A stretch of DNA of 64,000 bases from Saccharopolyspora endophytica. GTDB taxonomy: Bacteria > Actinomycetota > Actinomycetes > Mycobacteriales > Pseudonocardiaceae. Within the stretch, counting starts at the first letter, position 1, and every line of letters begins with the position of its first letter. The DNA lies in NCBI RefSeq assembly GCF_018070075.1, contig NZ_JAGPXE010000015.1:62001-126000 (forward strand). The letters are read 5' to 3'. The notes below the pieces were generated by a model. That model saw only the letters and a program-made list of their open reading frames with translations, had not been told where the DNA came from and made no database searches. This document shows, in pieces, positions 52,119-60,501 of the stretch. Made by a program: the position numbers and the translations under genes.

Positions 52119-53245
52119 GCTGGGACGGGTGGCTGGCCGAGCAGCGGGAGGCTCGCGAGCGGGCGGGCCTGCAGCGCGCGCTGCGGGCGCGCTCGGTGGA
52201 CGAGGACGTCATCGACCTGGCGAGCAACGACTACCTGGGTTTGAGCGCGCATCCCGAGGTGCGCCGGGCCACCGCCGACGCGGCGCTGGCGTGGGGCGCG
52301 GGCTCGGGCGCGTCCCGGTTGGTCACCGGCACCACGACGGCGCACGGCGAGCTGGAGGCCGAGCTCGCCGGGTTCACGGGCCGGCGGTCCGCGCTGGTGA
52401 TGTCCAGCGGCTACCACGCGAACCTGTCCGCGGTGACCGCGCTCGCCGACCGCGACGCGCTCATCGTCTCGGACGCGCACGTGCACGCGTCGCTGATCGA
52501 CGCGGCCCGGCTGTCCCGCGCGACGATCCAGGTGGTGCCGCACAACGAGGTCGACGCGGTGCGGGCAGCGCTGGACCAGGCCGGTGGGCGGCGGGCGCTG
52601 GTGCTGACCGAGTCGGTCTACTCGGTGCTCGGCGATGCGGCACCGCTGCCCGAACTGGCTGAGATCTGCGCCGAGCGGGGCGCGTTGCTGCTGGTCGACG
52701 AGGCGCACGGGCTGGGTGTCGTGGGCGATCGCGGCCGGGGTCTGGTGGCCGGACTGGGCGAGGCTCCGCAGGTCGTCATGACGGCGACCCTGTCGAAGTC
52801 CCTCGGCGCGATGGGCGGCGCTGTGCTGGGGTCGGAGGCGTTGATCGACCACCTCGTCAACCGCGCGCGGCCGTTCATCTTCGACACCGCGCTGGCTCCC
52901 GCACCCGTCGCCGGGGCGCTGGCCGCGCTGCGCCTGCTGCGCGAGCGGCCCGAACTCCCCCGGCGGGTCCACGGGCGGGCCTCCGAGCTCGCCGACCGCC
53001 TCGCGGTGAGCCGGTCGGCGGGTGCGGTGCTGTCGGTGCCGATGCCGTCTCCGCAGGTGGCGCTCGCGGCGCAGGCCGCCGCGCTCGACGCCGGGGTGCG
53101 GGTCGGCTGCTTCCGGCCGCCGTCGGTGCCCGACGGCGTGTCGCGGCTGCGGATCACCACCCAGGCCGGGATCGGCGATGAGCCCTGGGAGCACGCGGTC
53201 GAGGCGCTGACGCGCGTCGTCGAGCAGCACGGAGGAGCACCGTGA
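52115..53245 (+). CDS. bioF: 8-amino-7-oxononanoate synthase
   Basis: A 376-aa alpha-oxoamine synthase joining pimeloyl thioester and alanine to give KAPA. Signatures: 'IDLASNDYLGLSAHPEV' (34-50), 'GAGSGASRLVTGT', 'VDEAHGLGV' (194-202) and Schiff-base Lys228 in TATLSKSLGAMGG. It is coupled by ATGA to bioA and by GTGA to bioD. No bioC/bioH or pimeloyl-supply gene is visible, so the pimeloyl moiety must come from elsewhere in the genome. Confidence 0.97.
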   Translation: MSWDGWLAEQREARERAGLQRALRARSVDEDVIDLASNDYLGLSAHPEVRRATADAALAWGAGSGASRLVTGTTTAHGELEAELAGFTGRRSALVMSSGYHANLSAVTALADRDALIVSDAHVHASLIDAARLSRATIQVVPHNEVDAVRAALDQAGGRRALVLTESVYSVLGDAAPLPELAEICAERGALLLVDEAHGLGVVGDRGRGLVAGLGEAPQVVMTATLSKSLGAMGGAVLGSEALIDHLVNRARPFIFDTALAPAPVAGALAALRLLRERPELPRRVHGRASELADRLAVSRSAGAVLSVPMPSPQVALAAQAAALDAGVRVGCFRPPSVPDGVSRLRITTQAGIGDEPWEHAVEALTRVVEQHGGAP

Positions 53246-53898
53246 TCGTCTTCGTCACCGGAACCGACACCGGGGTCGGCAAGACCGTGGCCACCGCGGC
53301 TTTGGCCGTCCACTTCGGACCCGACGTGGTGGTGGCCAAGCCGACGCAGACCGGCGATGACGAGCCCGACGTGGAGGTGGTCCGCCGCCTGGCGGGCTGC
53401 CAGGTCGCGCAGTTCACCCACCTCCCGGACCCGCTGGCCCCGGACACCGCCGCCCGCCTGCGCGAGGTCGACATCCCGACGATCGGCGACCACGCGTCCC
53501 GCGTTCGCGAGCTCGCCGGAGCGCACCGCACGGTGATCGTGGAGGGTGCGGGCGGTGCCCTGGTCCGCCTCGACACCACCGGAGGCACCCTGCCCGACCT
53601 CGCCGCCGACCTCGCCCGCGACCACGAGGTCCGGGTCCACGTCGTCACCCGGGTCGGCCTGGGCACGCTCAACCACACCGAGCTCACCGTCGAGGCGCTG
53701 CGCTCGCGCGGCCTGGAACCGGTCGGCCTGGTGCTCGGCGCCGTGCCGGAAGAACCCGGCCTGGCCGAGCGCTGCAACCTCACCGAGCTCCCCCGCACCA
53801 CCGGCGTGCCCGTGCTCGCCGCGCTTCCCGACGGGGCGGGCGCGCTTCGGCCTCACGAGTTCCGCAACCGCGCGGCGTCCTGGTTCCGAGTGCGCTGA
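53242..53898 (+). CDS. bioD: Dethiobiotin synthetase
   Basis: A 218-aa P-loop enzyme that closes the ureido ring of dethiobiotin using ATP and CO2. The Walker A is GTDTGVGKT (residues 7-15), and Lys in 'VVVAKPTQTGDDEPD' (37ff) and 'VIVEGAGGALVRLD' are typical BioD contact segments. GTG start overlaps the bioF stop (GTGA). Last gene of the operon; a hairpin follows. Confidence 0.96.
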   Translation: MIVFVTGTDTGVGKTVATAALAVHFGPDVVVAKPTQTGDDEPDVEVVRRLAGCQVAQFTHLPDPLAPDTAARLREVDIPTIGDHASRVRELAGAHRTVIVEGAGGALVRLDTTGGTLPDLAADLARDHEVRVHVVTRVGLGTLNHTELTVEALRSRGLEPVGLVLGAVPEEPGLAERCNLTELPRTTGVPVLAALPDGAGALRPHEFRNRAASWFRVR

Positions 53899-53912
53899 CG
53901 GGTGTGCGCAGC

Positions 53913-53936
53913 GGGTTTTCCTCCTATCGAAAACCC
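53913..53936 (+). terminator. Hairpin after bioD
   Basis: GGGTTTTC (53913-53920) pairs with GAAAACCC (53929-53936) around an eight-base loop, 14 bases after the bioD stop. The stem is unusually A/T-rich for this genome. The remaining 160 bases to the next gene hold only small GC hairpins (for example GCCGGG/CCCGGC around 54002-54025). Confidence 0.6.
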
Positions 53937-54100
53937 CTTGTCCGCTGCCACCGGCTGCCGCCATGGTGTGGTCAGGCGCACCTGGGATGTCTGGGGGTGG
54001 TGCCGGGTTCCTCCCGATGCCCGGCGCAGCCCCGGGTGCGGCCACTCAGCACCGGGCCGCTCGCCGGCAGCCGGATGACTGCGTTCCCGGAGGCGCAGCA

Positions 54101-54745
54101 CTACCTCGGCGTGACGATGCGGTGGTCGAAGGCGTAGACGATGGCGGCCGCGCGGTCTCGCAGATCGAGCTTGACGAAGATGCGGCCGACGTGGCTCTTC
54201 ACCGTCACCTCGGAAATGCCCAGTTCCGCGGCGATCTCGGAGTTGGACAGGCCTCGTCCGATGAGCACCAGGACGTCGCGCTCGCGCGAGGTGAGCTCGT
54301 CGACGGCGACCTCCGGTGCCGGGGACGACGAGCGGTAGGCGGTGAGCACGCGCCCGGTGACGGCCGGGTCCAAGCACGCCTCGCCCGCGGCCAGCGACCG
54401 GACCGCGCGGATGACGTCCTCGGCCGGGGAGTCCTTGAGCAGGAAGCCGCTCGCGCCCGCGCGCAGGGCGCCGGAGAGCAGCTGGTCGTCGTCGAAGGTG
54501 GTCAGCACCAGCACCGGCGGGGCGTCGTCGGTCGCCTGCAGCCCGCGGGTCGCCTCGATGCCGTCGACGTGCTTCATCCGCAGGTCCATCACGACCACGT
54601 CGGGCCGGTCGGCGGCGACGGCCGAGGCCACCTCCGCTCCGTCCGCGCACTCCCCGACTACGGCGAAACCGTCCTTGCGACGCAGGATCCGCCGCAGCCC
54701 CGAGCGCACCAGCTCCTGGTCGTCGACGAGCAGAACCTTGATCAT
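54101..54745 (-). CDS. NarL/LuxR-type response regulator (second pair)
   Basis: A 214-aa response regulator: Asp8/Asp9, phospho-acceptor Asp54 (DVVVMDLRM), Thr82/83 and Lys104 (FLLKDS), then a LuxR helix-turn-helix about 150-210 ('LTSRERDVLVLIGRGLSNSEIAAELGISEVTVKSHVGRIFVKL'). Its ATG overlaps the kinase stop as ATGA. It is convergent with the biotin operon; targets are not visible. Confidence 0.93.
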   Translation of the reverse strand: MIKVLLVDDQELVRSGLRRILRRKDGFAVVGECADGAEVASAVAADRPDVVVMDLRMKHVDGIEATRGLQATDDAPPVLVLTTFDDDQLLSGALRAGASGFLLKDSPAEDVIRAVRSLAAGEACLDPAVTGRVLTAYRSSSPAPEVAVDELTSRERDVLVLIGRGLSNSEIAAELGISEVTVKSHVGRIFVKLDLRDRAAAIVYAFDHRIVTPR

Positions 54746-55929
54746 CGGGCCTCCCCCGGTGTCGGCAGCAGGTCGTGCGGTTCCGGTGAGAACTCCGCGC
54801 GCACCACCCATTCGTCGCCGGCGGGACCGGCTCGCAGGCGTCCGCCCAGCAGTTCGGCGCGCTGGCGCATGCCCGCGATGCCGTTGCCGGGCTCGGCCGC
54901 TCCTGCCGCGCTCGGCAACGCGTTGCCGACGGTCAGCACCACGCCGTCGTCGACGACCAGCCGCACCAGCGCGGTGGTTCCCGGGGAGTGCTTGACGACG
55001 TTGGCCAGCGACTCCCGGGCGATCCGGTAGAGCGCGAGGCCCGTTGCGGCGGAAACGGATCGGGCGTCGCCGTCCACCTCGTAGGTCACCGGGACACCGG
55101 CTCTGACGACGTCGGAGACGAGATCGGCGATGTCGTCGATGCCCGGCTCCGGGCGGACCTTCGACGGTTCGGCGTCCAGGAGCCCGACCGTGCGGCGGAT
55201 GTCGGCGATCGCCTGCCTGCCGAGTCGTTCGGCGTCGGTGAGCGCCTCGACGGCGTCGTCGACGTCGCGGTCCTCCTGCAACGCCCGCCTGGCACCGGTG
55301 AGGTGCAGCAGCGTGATGCTCAGCGAGTGGGCGACGACGTCGTGCACCTCGCGCGCGATGCGGCGGCGCTCGTCGTCGGCGGCCTGCACCGCCCGCTCGG
55401 CCTGCACCTCGCGTTCCCGCTCGAACGACCGCAGCTGGGTCCTGATGATGAAACCGGTGGCCCAGCCGAGCGCGACCGTGACCAGGGACAACGGCAGGCC
55501 GTAGCCGAGGTGCCCGACGGCTGCCGCCGCGGTCGGGACCAGCGCGGCCAGTGCGGCGACCGTCAGGCTCACCCGAACCGAGGTGACGGCCGCGCACTCG
55601 GCGAGCATCACGACCAGGATCAGCGGCGCGAGGTCGTTGGGCACCGGGTGCACCAGCAGGATCGAGGTGCCCAGCATCGCGCACCCGGCCACGCCGACGG
55701 GCCGTCCCGAGTCCGGGATCGGCGTTCCGACCAGCAGGTACACCACCGGCAGGATCGCGAGCAGACCGCCGACGAGCGTCCAGTCCGCGACCTCGGCCGC
55801 CAGCCGCTGCACCACCGCGACCGCCGACACCACCACCAGGCACGCGTGGCCGGGCAGCACCACCGCAGGCGGGTAGCCGAACGGCAGCGCCGCGGCTCGG
55901 CGGTGCACGTAGCGGATCAGACCCTTCAT
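54742..55929 (-). CDS. DesK/NarX-type membrane histidine kinase (second pair)
   Basis: A 395-aa sensor kinase with about six transmembrane helices in the first 165 residues and no large external domain, followed by HisKA_3 with His196 (RRRIAREVHDVVAHSLS) and a HATPase_c domain ('RIARESLANVVKHSPG', 'GNGIAGMRQRAELLGG'). The layout is like DesK-type kinases that sense the membrane or hydrophobic compounds. Start ATG 55929. Divergent from the P450 gene across 122 bases. Confidence 0.92.
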   Translation of the reverse strand: MKGLIRYVHRRAAALPFGYPPAVVLPGHACLVVVSAVAVVQRLAAEVADWTLVGGLLAILPVVYLLVGTPIPDSGRPVGVAGCAMLGTSILLVHPVPNDLAPLILVVMLAECAAVTSVRVSLTVAALAALVPTAAAAVGHLGYGLPLSLVTVALGWATGFIIRTQLRSFEREREVQAERAVQAADDERRRIAREVHDVVAHSLSITLLHLTGARRALQEDRDVDDAVEALTDAERLGRQAIADIRRTVGLLDAEPSKVRPEPGIDDIADLVSDVVRAGVPVTYEVDGDARSVSAATGLALYRIARESLANVVKHSPGTTALVRLVVDDGVVLTVGNALPSAAGAAEPGNGIAGMRQRAELLGGRLRAGPAGDEWVVRAEFSPEPHDLLPTPGEAR

Positions 55930-56051
55930 CCGGGCCAGCCTAGAACGCCGCCCGGCCCGCCGGAATCGTCGCGGACTCCTCCTCAGGTAGGAGGTGGGAC
56001 CGGGCCCGCAGGACGATGTGGGCGCGGTCACCCGCCGATAGCGTTGTGGTC

Positions 56052-57476
56052 ATGACGACCTCGACCGCCACGTCCCCCAGCGAGCACCGGCGCCGCTGGT
56101 GGGAGTCCGCGACACCCTCCGGGTCCGGGGAGCTCGCACCGTCCCCGGCCGGACCGGTCGACGAGCTGGGCACGCCACCACCGCTGCACGGGTCCGGGCC
56201 GCTGCTGCAGACCCTGCGGTTGGGCCGCGACCAGGGGCGCGTGCTGTTCGGGGGAACCCGGCTCCACGGTGACGTCTTCCGCGTCAACACGCTGCTGGAG
56301 AAGCGGCCGCTGACGATCACCTCGCACCCCGACCACGTGAAGTCGCTGTTCACCGCCGGTCCGGCCCTGGCGCCGTCCACCGCCGGGCAGTCGCAGCTGC
56401 GGCCCATCGTCGGCGAGTCGGTGCTGACCGCCACCGGTGAGCGGCACCGCAGGCAGCGCAAGCTGCTGATGCCGCCGTTCCACGGCAAGGCCATCGCCCG
56501 CTACCGCGAGCAGATCCTCGACGCCACCACCCGCGAGATCGACGGCTGGCAGCCCGGTTCCCGGATCCGGCTCGCCGACTCCGCCCAGCAGGTGACCCTC
56601 GACGTGATCATGTCCGGGGTGTTCGGCATCGACTACCGCTCCAACGAGTCCGAGCAGCTGCTGCGCAGGCGGCTGCGGCAGATGCTGGCGCTGTCGGTGA
56701 GCCCGCTGGCGCGGGTCAGCGAGCTGGTGTCGATGCGCAGCGCGGAGCCGGTGGGGGTGCAGAAGTGGGGGCTGGCGCACCTCGACCGCGCGATGCTGGC
56801 GGTGATCGCCCAGCGCCGCGCCGCGCACGTGCCCGGCGAGCGGCACGACATCCTGTCGCTGCTGCTCGACGCCCGCGACGACGAGGGCGCCGGGCTCACC
56901 GACGGCGAGCTGCGCAACGAGCTGCTGACGCTGGTGCTGGCGGGGCACGAGACGACCGCCAACTCCATCGGCTGGGCGTTCGAGCGGCTGGTGCGGCATC
57001 CCGAGTCCTACGGCAGGCTCCGCGACGCGGCCCGCGCCGAGGACGACGGCGGCTACGTCGACGCGACGATCCACGAGGCGATGCGGGTGCGCCCGGTGAT
57101 CCCGATGCTGGGCAGGCGGGTCATGTCCCACTGGCGTTTCGGCGACTGGGTCGTGCCGGAGCGGTCGCGGGTGCTGATCGGAGTTCTCTCGCTGCACCAC
57201 CGCGAAGACCTCTACGCCGACCCGTTCCGCTTCGACCCGGACCGGTTCGTCGGCGTGAAACCCGGCTCCACCACGTGGATCCCGTTCGGCGGCGGCGACC
57301 GACGCTGCCTCGGCGCGACTCTGGCGATGGAGGAGATGCGCATCCTCACCCGGGAGATCGCCCGCCGCACCGACCTGAGCGCGATCGATGCGGCGCCGGA
57401 GCGCCCGGTGCACCGCAACGTCACGATGATCCCCGGGCAGGGCGGCGCGGTGGAGATCGGCTCGGTGATGCCGTGA
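56052..57476 (+). CDS. Cytochrome P450
   Basis: A 474-aa P450. The I-helix motif AGHETT, the ExxR pair (EAMR) and the heme loop FGGGDRRCLG with proximal Cys419 are all intact. The protein is longer than soluble bacterial class I P450s (about 400 aa) because of an N-terminal extension of some 45 residues, and its wording (PPFHGKAIARYREQI) fits the CYP110/CYP197-like group. It needs a ferredoxin and reductase; none is adjacent. The substrate is unknown. ATG 56052. Next to a membrane-sensing kinase pair across a divergent promoter, a functional link is possible but unproven. Confidence 0.95.
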   Translation: MTTSTATSPSEHRRRWWESATPSGSGELAPSPAGPVDELGTPPPLHGSGPLLQTLRLGRDQGRVLFGGTRLHGDVFRVNTLLEKRPLTITSHPDHVKSLFTAGPALAPSTAGQSQLRPIVGESVLTATGERHRRQRKLLMPPFHGKAIARYREQILDATTREIDGWQPGSRIRLADSAQQVTLDVIMSGVFGIDYRSNESEQLLRRRLRQMLALSVSPLARVSELVSMRSAEPVGVQKWGLAHLDRAMLAVIAQRRAAHVPGERHDILSLLLDARDDEGAGLTDGELRNELLTLVLAGHETTANSIGWAFERLVRHPESYGRLRDAARAEDDGGYVDATIHEAMRVRPVIPMLGRRVMSHWRFGDWVVPERSRVLIGVLSLHHREDLYADPFRFDPDRFVGVKPGSTTWIPFGGGDRRCLGATLAMEEMRILTREIARRTDLSAIDAAPERPVHRNVTMIPGQGGAVEIGSVMP

Positions 57477-57572
57477 TCTCCGACGTGGTCTGCGCTACTT
57501 CCGGCTAACCCCGGACCACCGCTCGGCGATCAACCTCAGTGGGGAGACACCCCGTTGACGGGAAGCCGAACG

Positions 57573-57746
57573 ATGAGCGCTGAGACGAACACCCGAATCC
57601 TGCTGAAGAACCTCGCCCCGCTGCGGGCGCAGGCCGAACCCTACGAGGACTGGCGGCGGCTCGACCGCGATGCCGCGGCGGCCGCCCGCCGGATCCTGGC
57701 CTTCGAGCTGCCCGGCCGGCGCACGTCGGTGAACGCCGAGCGCTGA
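57573..57746 (+). CDS. Small 57-aa protein downstream of the P450
   Basis: A 57-residue charged, helix-rich protein (rich in Arg, Ala, Glu, Leu) with no cysteine and no signal peptide. Third-position G/C bias matches real genes. The ATG at 57573 has GGGAAG seven bases upstream; a TTG at 57555 would add six residues. It follows the P450 by 96 bases and converges on a thioesterase gene five bases away. No family recognised; it lacks the Cys pattern of a ferredoxin. Confidence 0.55.
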   Translation: MSAETNTRILLKNLAPLRAQAEPYEDWRRLDRDAAAAARRILAFELPGRRTSVNAER

Positions 57747-57751
57747 ACCGC

Positions 57752-58174
57752 TCAGGCCCCCGGGGCCAGCGCCTCGGCGTCGAAGCCGACCGCTTCGAGC
57801 GCGCTCCTAGGATCGGCGACGAGCTTGCGGGCTTCGAGGTCCATCAGGCCCAGCACGCAGGTGATGTCGGCGGAGATCGTGCCGTCGGCCTTGGTGATCA
57901 CCGTGTCGAGGTGGAAGGACTTCCCGGAGCCGAACTTCGCCTCGCAGGACGCCTCGATGTGCTCGTTGGCGCGCAGCTCGCGCCGGAAGTTCACCGTCGT
58001 GCTCAGCAGCACCGGCGACAGCTTCCGGGTTACCAGCCCGTCCCAGTCGCACCCGGCCGCCTGGAACCCGGCGACCCGAGCCACCTCGCCGTACTGGTGG
58101 TACACCGCGTGGTTGACGTGGCCGAGCGCATCGAGCTCGTAGCTGCGGACCTGGAGCGGAATGCGAAAAGTCAC
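57752..58174 (-). CDS. Hotdog-fold acyl-CoA thioesterase (4HBT type)
   Basis: A 140-aa thioesterase of the 4-hydroxybenzoyl-CoA thioesterase family. The catalytic strip is SYELDALGHVNH with Asp15 and His19/Asn21, as in YbgC/FadM-like enzymes. It hydrolyses an acyl-CoA; the substrate is unknown. I chose the GTG at 58172-58174, which gives the usual N-terminus; a GTG at 58196-58198 would add eight residues. It stands alone. Confidence 0.85.
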   Translation of the reverse strand: MTFRIPLQVRSYELDALGHVNHAVYHQYGEVARVAGFQAAGCDWDGLVTRKLSPVLLSTTVNFRRELRANEHIEASCEAKFGSGKSFHLDTVITKADGTISADITCVLGLMDLEARKLVADPRSALEAVGFDAEALAPGA

Positions 58175-58254
58175 GAACCCACGGTAAGCAGAGGTCACCG
58201 CGTGGGTGTCGCAATCATGACGAGGATCGCAGCGCCCACGCCCCCGTCGCCGGG

Positions 58255-59031
58255 CTACGGGAGCTGGTAGTCGCTGTCGCGGGCGTCGGTGATGGCCATG
58301 TGGCCGGGGGCGTGACCGATGGCGAACGGCGGCTTGGACTGCATCACCGCGGCCTGCGGCGTGACCCCGCAGGCCCAGAAGACCGGGACCTCACCGGGGC
58401 GGACCTCCACGGCCTCGCCGAAGTCGGGTGCGCCGAGGTCGGTGATCCCCAGGGCTTCCGGAGAACCGACGTGCACCGGGGCTCCGTGCACCGCCGGGTA
58501 TCGGGAGGTCACCCGCACGGCGGTGGCGACCAGTTCAGCGGGGACGGGACGCATCGACACCACGAGCGGACCCGAGAGCCCTCCGGCCGGTCGGCACTGC
58601 CGGGAGGTCCGGTACATCGGCACGTTGCTGCCCGCCTCGATGTGCCGGACCGGGACACCGGCCTCCAGCAGCGCGGCCTCGAAGGTGAAGCTGCACCCCA
58701 CGAGGAAGCTGACCAGGTCCTCCCGCCACAGGTCGACGACCTCGGCGCGCTCCTCCACCAGCTCGCCGTCCCGGTAGACGGTGTAGGCGGGCAGGTCGGT
58801 GCGCAGGTCGCCCCGGAAGAGCGACGCGCTGGTCTCGCCCGGCTCGGTCACGTCCAGCACCGGGCAGGACTTGGGGTTGCGCTGGGCGAACAGCAGGAAG
58901 TCGTAGGCGTGCTCGCGCGGCAGCGAGATCAGGTTCGCCTGCGTCCACCCGGCGCTGAAGCCCGAGGTCGGCACGCGCAGCCCACCGCGGAACGCTTCCC
59001 GGGCCTGCTCGGGTGACATGTCCTTCGCCAT
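58255..59031 (-). CDS. DUF1445 / putative hydro-lyase (YcsI, D-glutamate-cyclase-like)
   Basis: A 258-aa DUF1445 protein ('REAFRGGLRVPTSGFSAGWTQANLISLP', 'FTFEAALLEAGVPVRHIEAGSNVPMYRT', 'FWACGVTPQAAVMQSKPPFAIGHAPGHM'). Eukaryotic D-glutamate cyclase shares this domain and makes 5-oxo-D-proline from D-glutamate. In Bacillus the homologue YcsI lies in the ycsF-ycsG-ycsI-kipI-kipA operon. Here it is last after pxpC, 10 bases downstream, so feeding into or out of 5-oxoproline is likely. The direct reaction is inferred from that family link. Confidence 0.85.
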   Translation of the reverse strand: MAKDMSPEQAREAFRGGLRVPTSGFSAGWTQANLISLPREHAYDFLLFAQRNPKSCPVLDVTEPGETSASLFRGDLRTDLPAYTVYRDGELVEERAEVVDLWREDLVSFLVGCSFTFEAALLEAGVPVRHIEAGSNVPMYRTSRQCRPAGGLSGPLVVSMRPVPAELVATAVRVTSRYPAVHGAPVHVGSPEALGITDLGAPDFGEAVEVRPGEVPVFWACGVTPQAAVMQSKPPFAIGHAPGHMAITDARDSDYQLP

Positions 59032-59041
59032 CGTGGCCTCC

Positions 59042-59893
59042 TCAGATGCAGCGGAAGTGGACGTGCTGGCCGGGTCGCGCCTGCGCGGCCTTGGCCACGT
59101 CGGCGGCCGGCACCACGCCGATCACCGGGTACCCGCCGGTGACGGGGTGGTCGGCCAGGAACAGCGTCGGGGTTCCCAGCGGCGGCACCTGGAGTGCGCC
59201 GGCGACCATGCCCTCGCTGGGCAGTTCCTCGGTCCGGCTGCGCTCCAGCACCGGTCCGTCGAGGCGCATGCCGACCCGGTTGCTCTCGGAGGTGACCTCG
59301 TACGGCGCGCTGACCAGCGATTCCAGCGCTTCGTCGGTGAACCAGTCGGCGCGCGGGCCCGGTTGGACCCGCAGCACGATCTCCTCGGCGGGACCGGCGA
59401 CGGGCGCGATGTCCACGACCGGGAACCGCGAGGGCGGCGCACCGATCGGCAGCGCGGCACCGGGCCGGAGCTGGTCGGGACCGAGTCCGGAGAGCACGTC
59501 GGTGGAGCGCGAGCCGAGCACCGGTTCGACGTCGATGCCGCCGCGCACCGCGAGGTAGCTGCGCAACCCGATCGCCGGGACGCCGAGCCGCAGCTCCGCT
59601 CCGGCGGGCACGCGCAGCACCGCGTTCGCGGCCGCGCCTCGACCGTCGACCGAGAGGGGGCACGGTGCTCCGGTGAGCGCCACGGTCACGTCGCGGGTGG
59701 GGCGCACGACGAGCCCGCCGAAGGTGACCTCGATGGCAGCGGTGTTCTCGTCGTTGCCCACCAGCCGGTTCGCCAGCCGCAGCGAGGGGGCGTCGGCAGC
59801 ACCGGAGGTGCCCACGCCGATCCCCGCCAGGCCCGGTCTGCCGAGGTCTTGAACGGTGGCGAGCGGGCCGGTGGCCAGGACTTCCAGTGTCAT
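59042..59893 (-). CDS. pxpC: 5-oxoprolinase subunit C
   Basis: A 283-aa biotin-dependent-carboxyltransferase-like protein (KipA/PxpC, urea-amidolyase C-domain family): 'TVQDLGRPGLAGIGVGTSGAADAPSLRLANRLVGND', 'ALTGAPCPLSVDG', 'GPRADWFT', 'SNRVGMRLDGP' and 'HPVTGGYPVIGVV'. With PxpA and PxpB it forms the ATP-dependent prokaryotic 5-oxoprolinase converting 5-oxoproline to glutamate. ATG 59893 overlaps the pxpB stop (ATGA). Confidence 0.93.
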   Translation of the reverse strand: MTLEVLATGPLATVQDLGRPGLAGIGVGTSGAADAPSLRLANRLVGNDENTAAIEVTFGGLVVRPTRDVTVALTGAPCPLSVDGRGAAANAVLRVPAGAELRLGVPAIGLRSYLAVRGGIDVEPVLGSRSTDVLSGLGPDQLRPGAALPIGAPPSRFPVVDIAPVAGPAEEIVLRVQPGPRADWFTDEALESLVSAPYEVTSESNRVGMRLDGPVLERSRTEELPSEGMVAGALQVPPLGTPTLFLADHPVTGGYPVIGVVPAADVAKAAQARPGQHVHFRCI

Positions 59894-60501
59894 CCGATCT
59901 CCCGGAACCGCACTCGCACACCCGGGCGCAGCAGCGCGGGCGGATCGCGGTCGATGCTGAAAATCTGCAGGTCGGTGTGCCCGATGAGCTGCCACCCACC
60001 GGGCGATTCCCGCGGGTAGATGCCGCTGAACGCGCCCGCCAGCCCCACGGCTCCGGCGGGAACGGCGGTGCGCGACTCGGACCGGCGAGGCACCACGAGG
60101 TCTTGCGGGCCGCCGCTGAGGTAGCCGAAACCCGGTGCGAATCCGCCGAAGGCGACCTTCCACTCGGCTCCGGTGTGCTTGTCGACGACCTCGCGCTCGG
60201 TGAGCCCGGTCAGCCGGGCGACCTCGGCGAGGTCGGCGCCGTCGTAGACGACCGGCACCTCCAGCTGCTCGCCCTCCTCGCGCAGTCCGCCGCGCGGTTC
60301 GACGGCTCGCACCGCGGCCTCGATCGCCTTGACGTCGGACCGCTGCGGATCCAGTTGCAGCAGAAGCGTTCTCGCCGCGGGGACGAGGTCGATGACGCCT
60401 TCGGGCGGTGAGTCGGCGAGCGCCGCGTACAGCGCGTGCACCTCCTGCAGATCGGCCAGTTCGATCAGCAGTCCCGAGTCGGCGCAGGGCAGGAAGCGCA
60501 T
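59890..60501 (-). CDS. pxpB: 5-oxoprolinase subunit B
   Basis: A 203-aa KipI/PxpB protein: 'ADSGLLIEL', 'FGGFAPGFGYLSGGP', 'VPRRSESRTAVPAGAVGLAGAFSGIYPRESPGGWQLIGHT' are the family signatures. In Bacillus KipI was first seen as an inhibitor of the sporulation kinase KinA, but the conserved role is as a 5-oxoprolinase subunit. The ATG shares one base with the pxpA stop; the stop overlaps pxpC. Confidence 0.94.
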   Translation of the reverse strand: MRFLPCADSGLLIELADLQEVHALYAALADSPPEGVIDLVPAARTLLLQLDPQRSDVKAIEAAVRAVEPRGGLREEGEQLEVPVVYDGADLAEVARLTGLTEREVVDKHTGAEWKVAFGGFAPGFGYLSGGPQDLVVPRRSESRTAVPAGAVGLAGAFSGIYPRESPGGWQLIGHTDLQIFSIDRDPPALLRPGVRVRFREIG

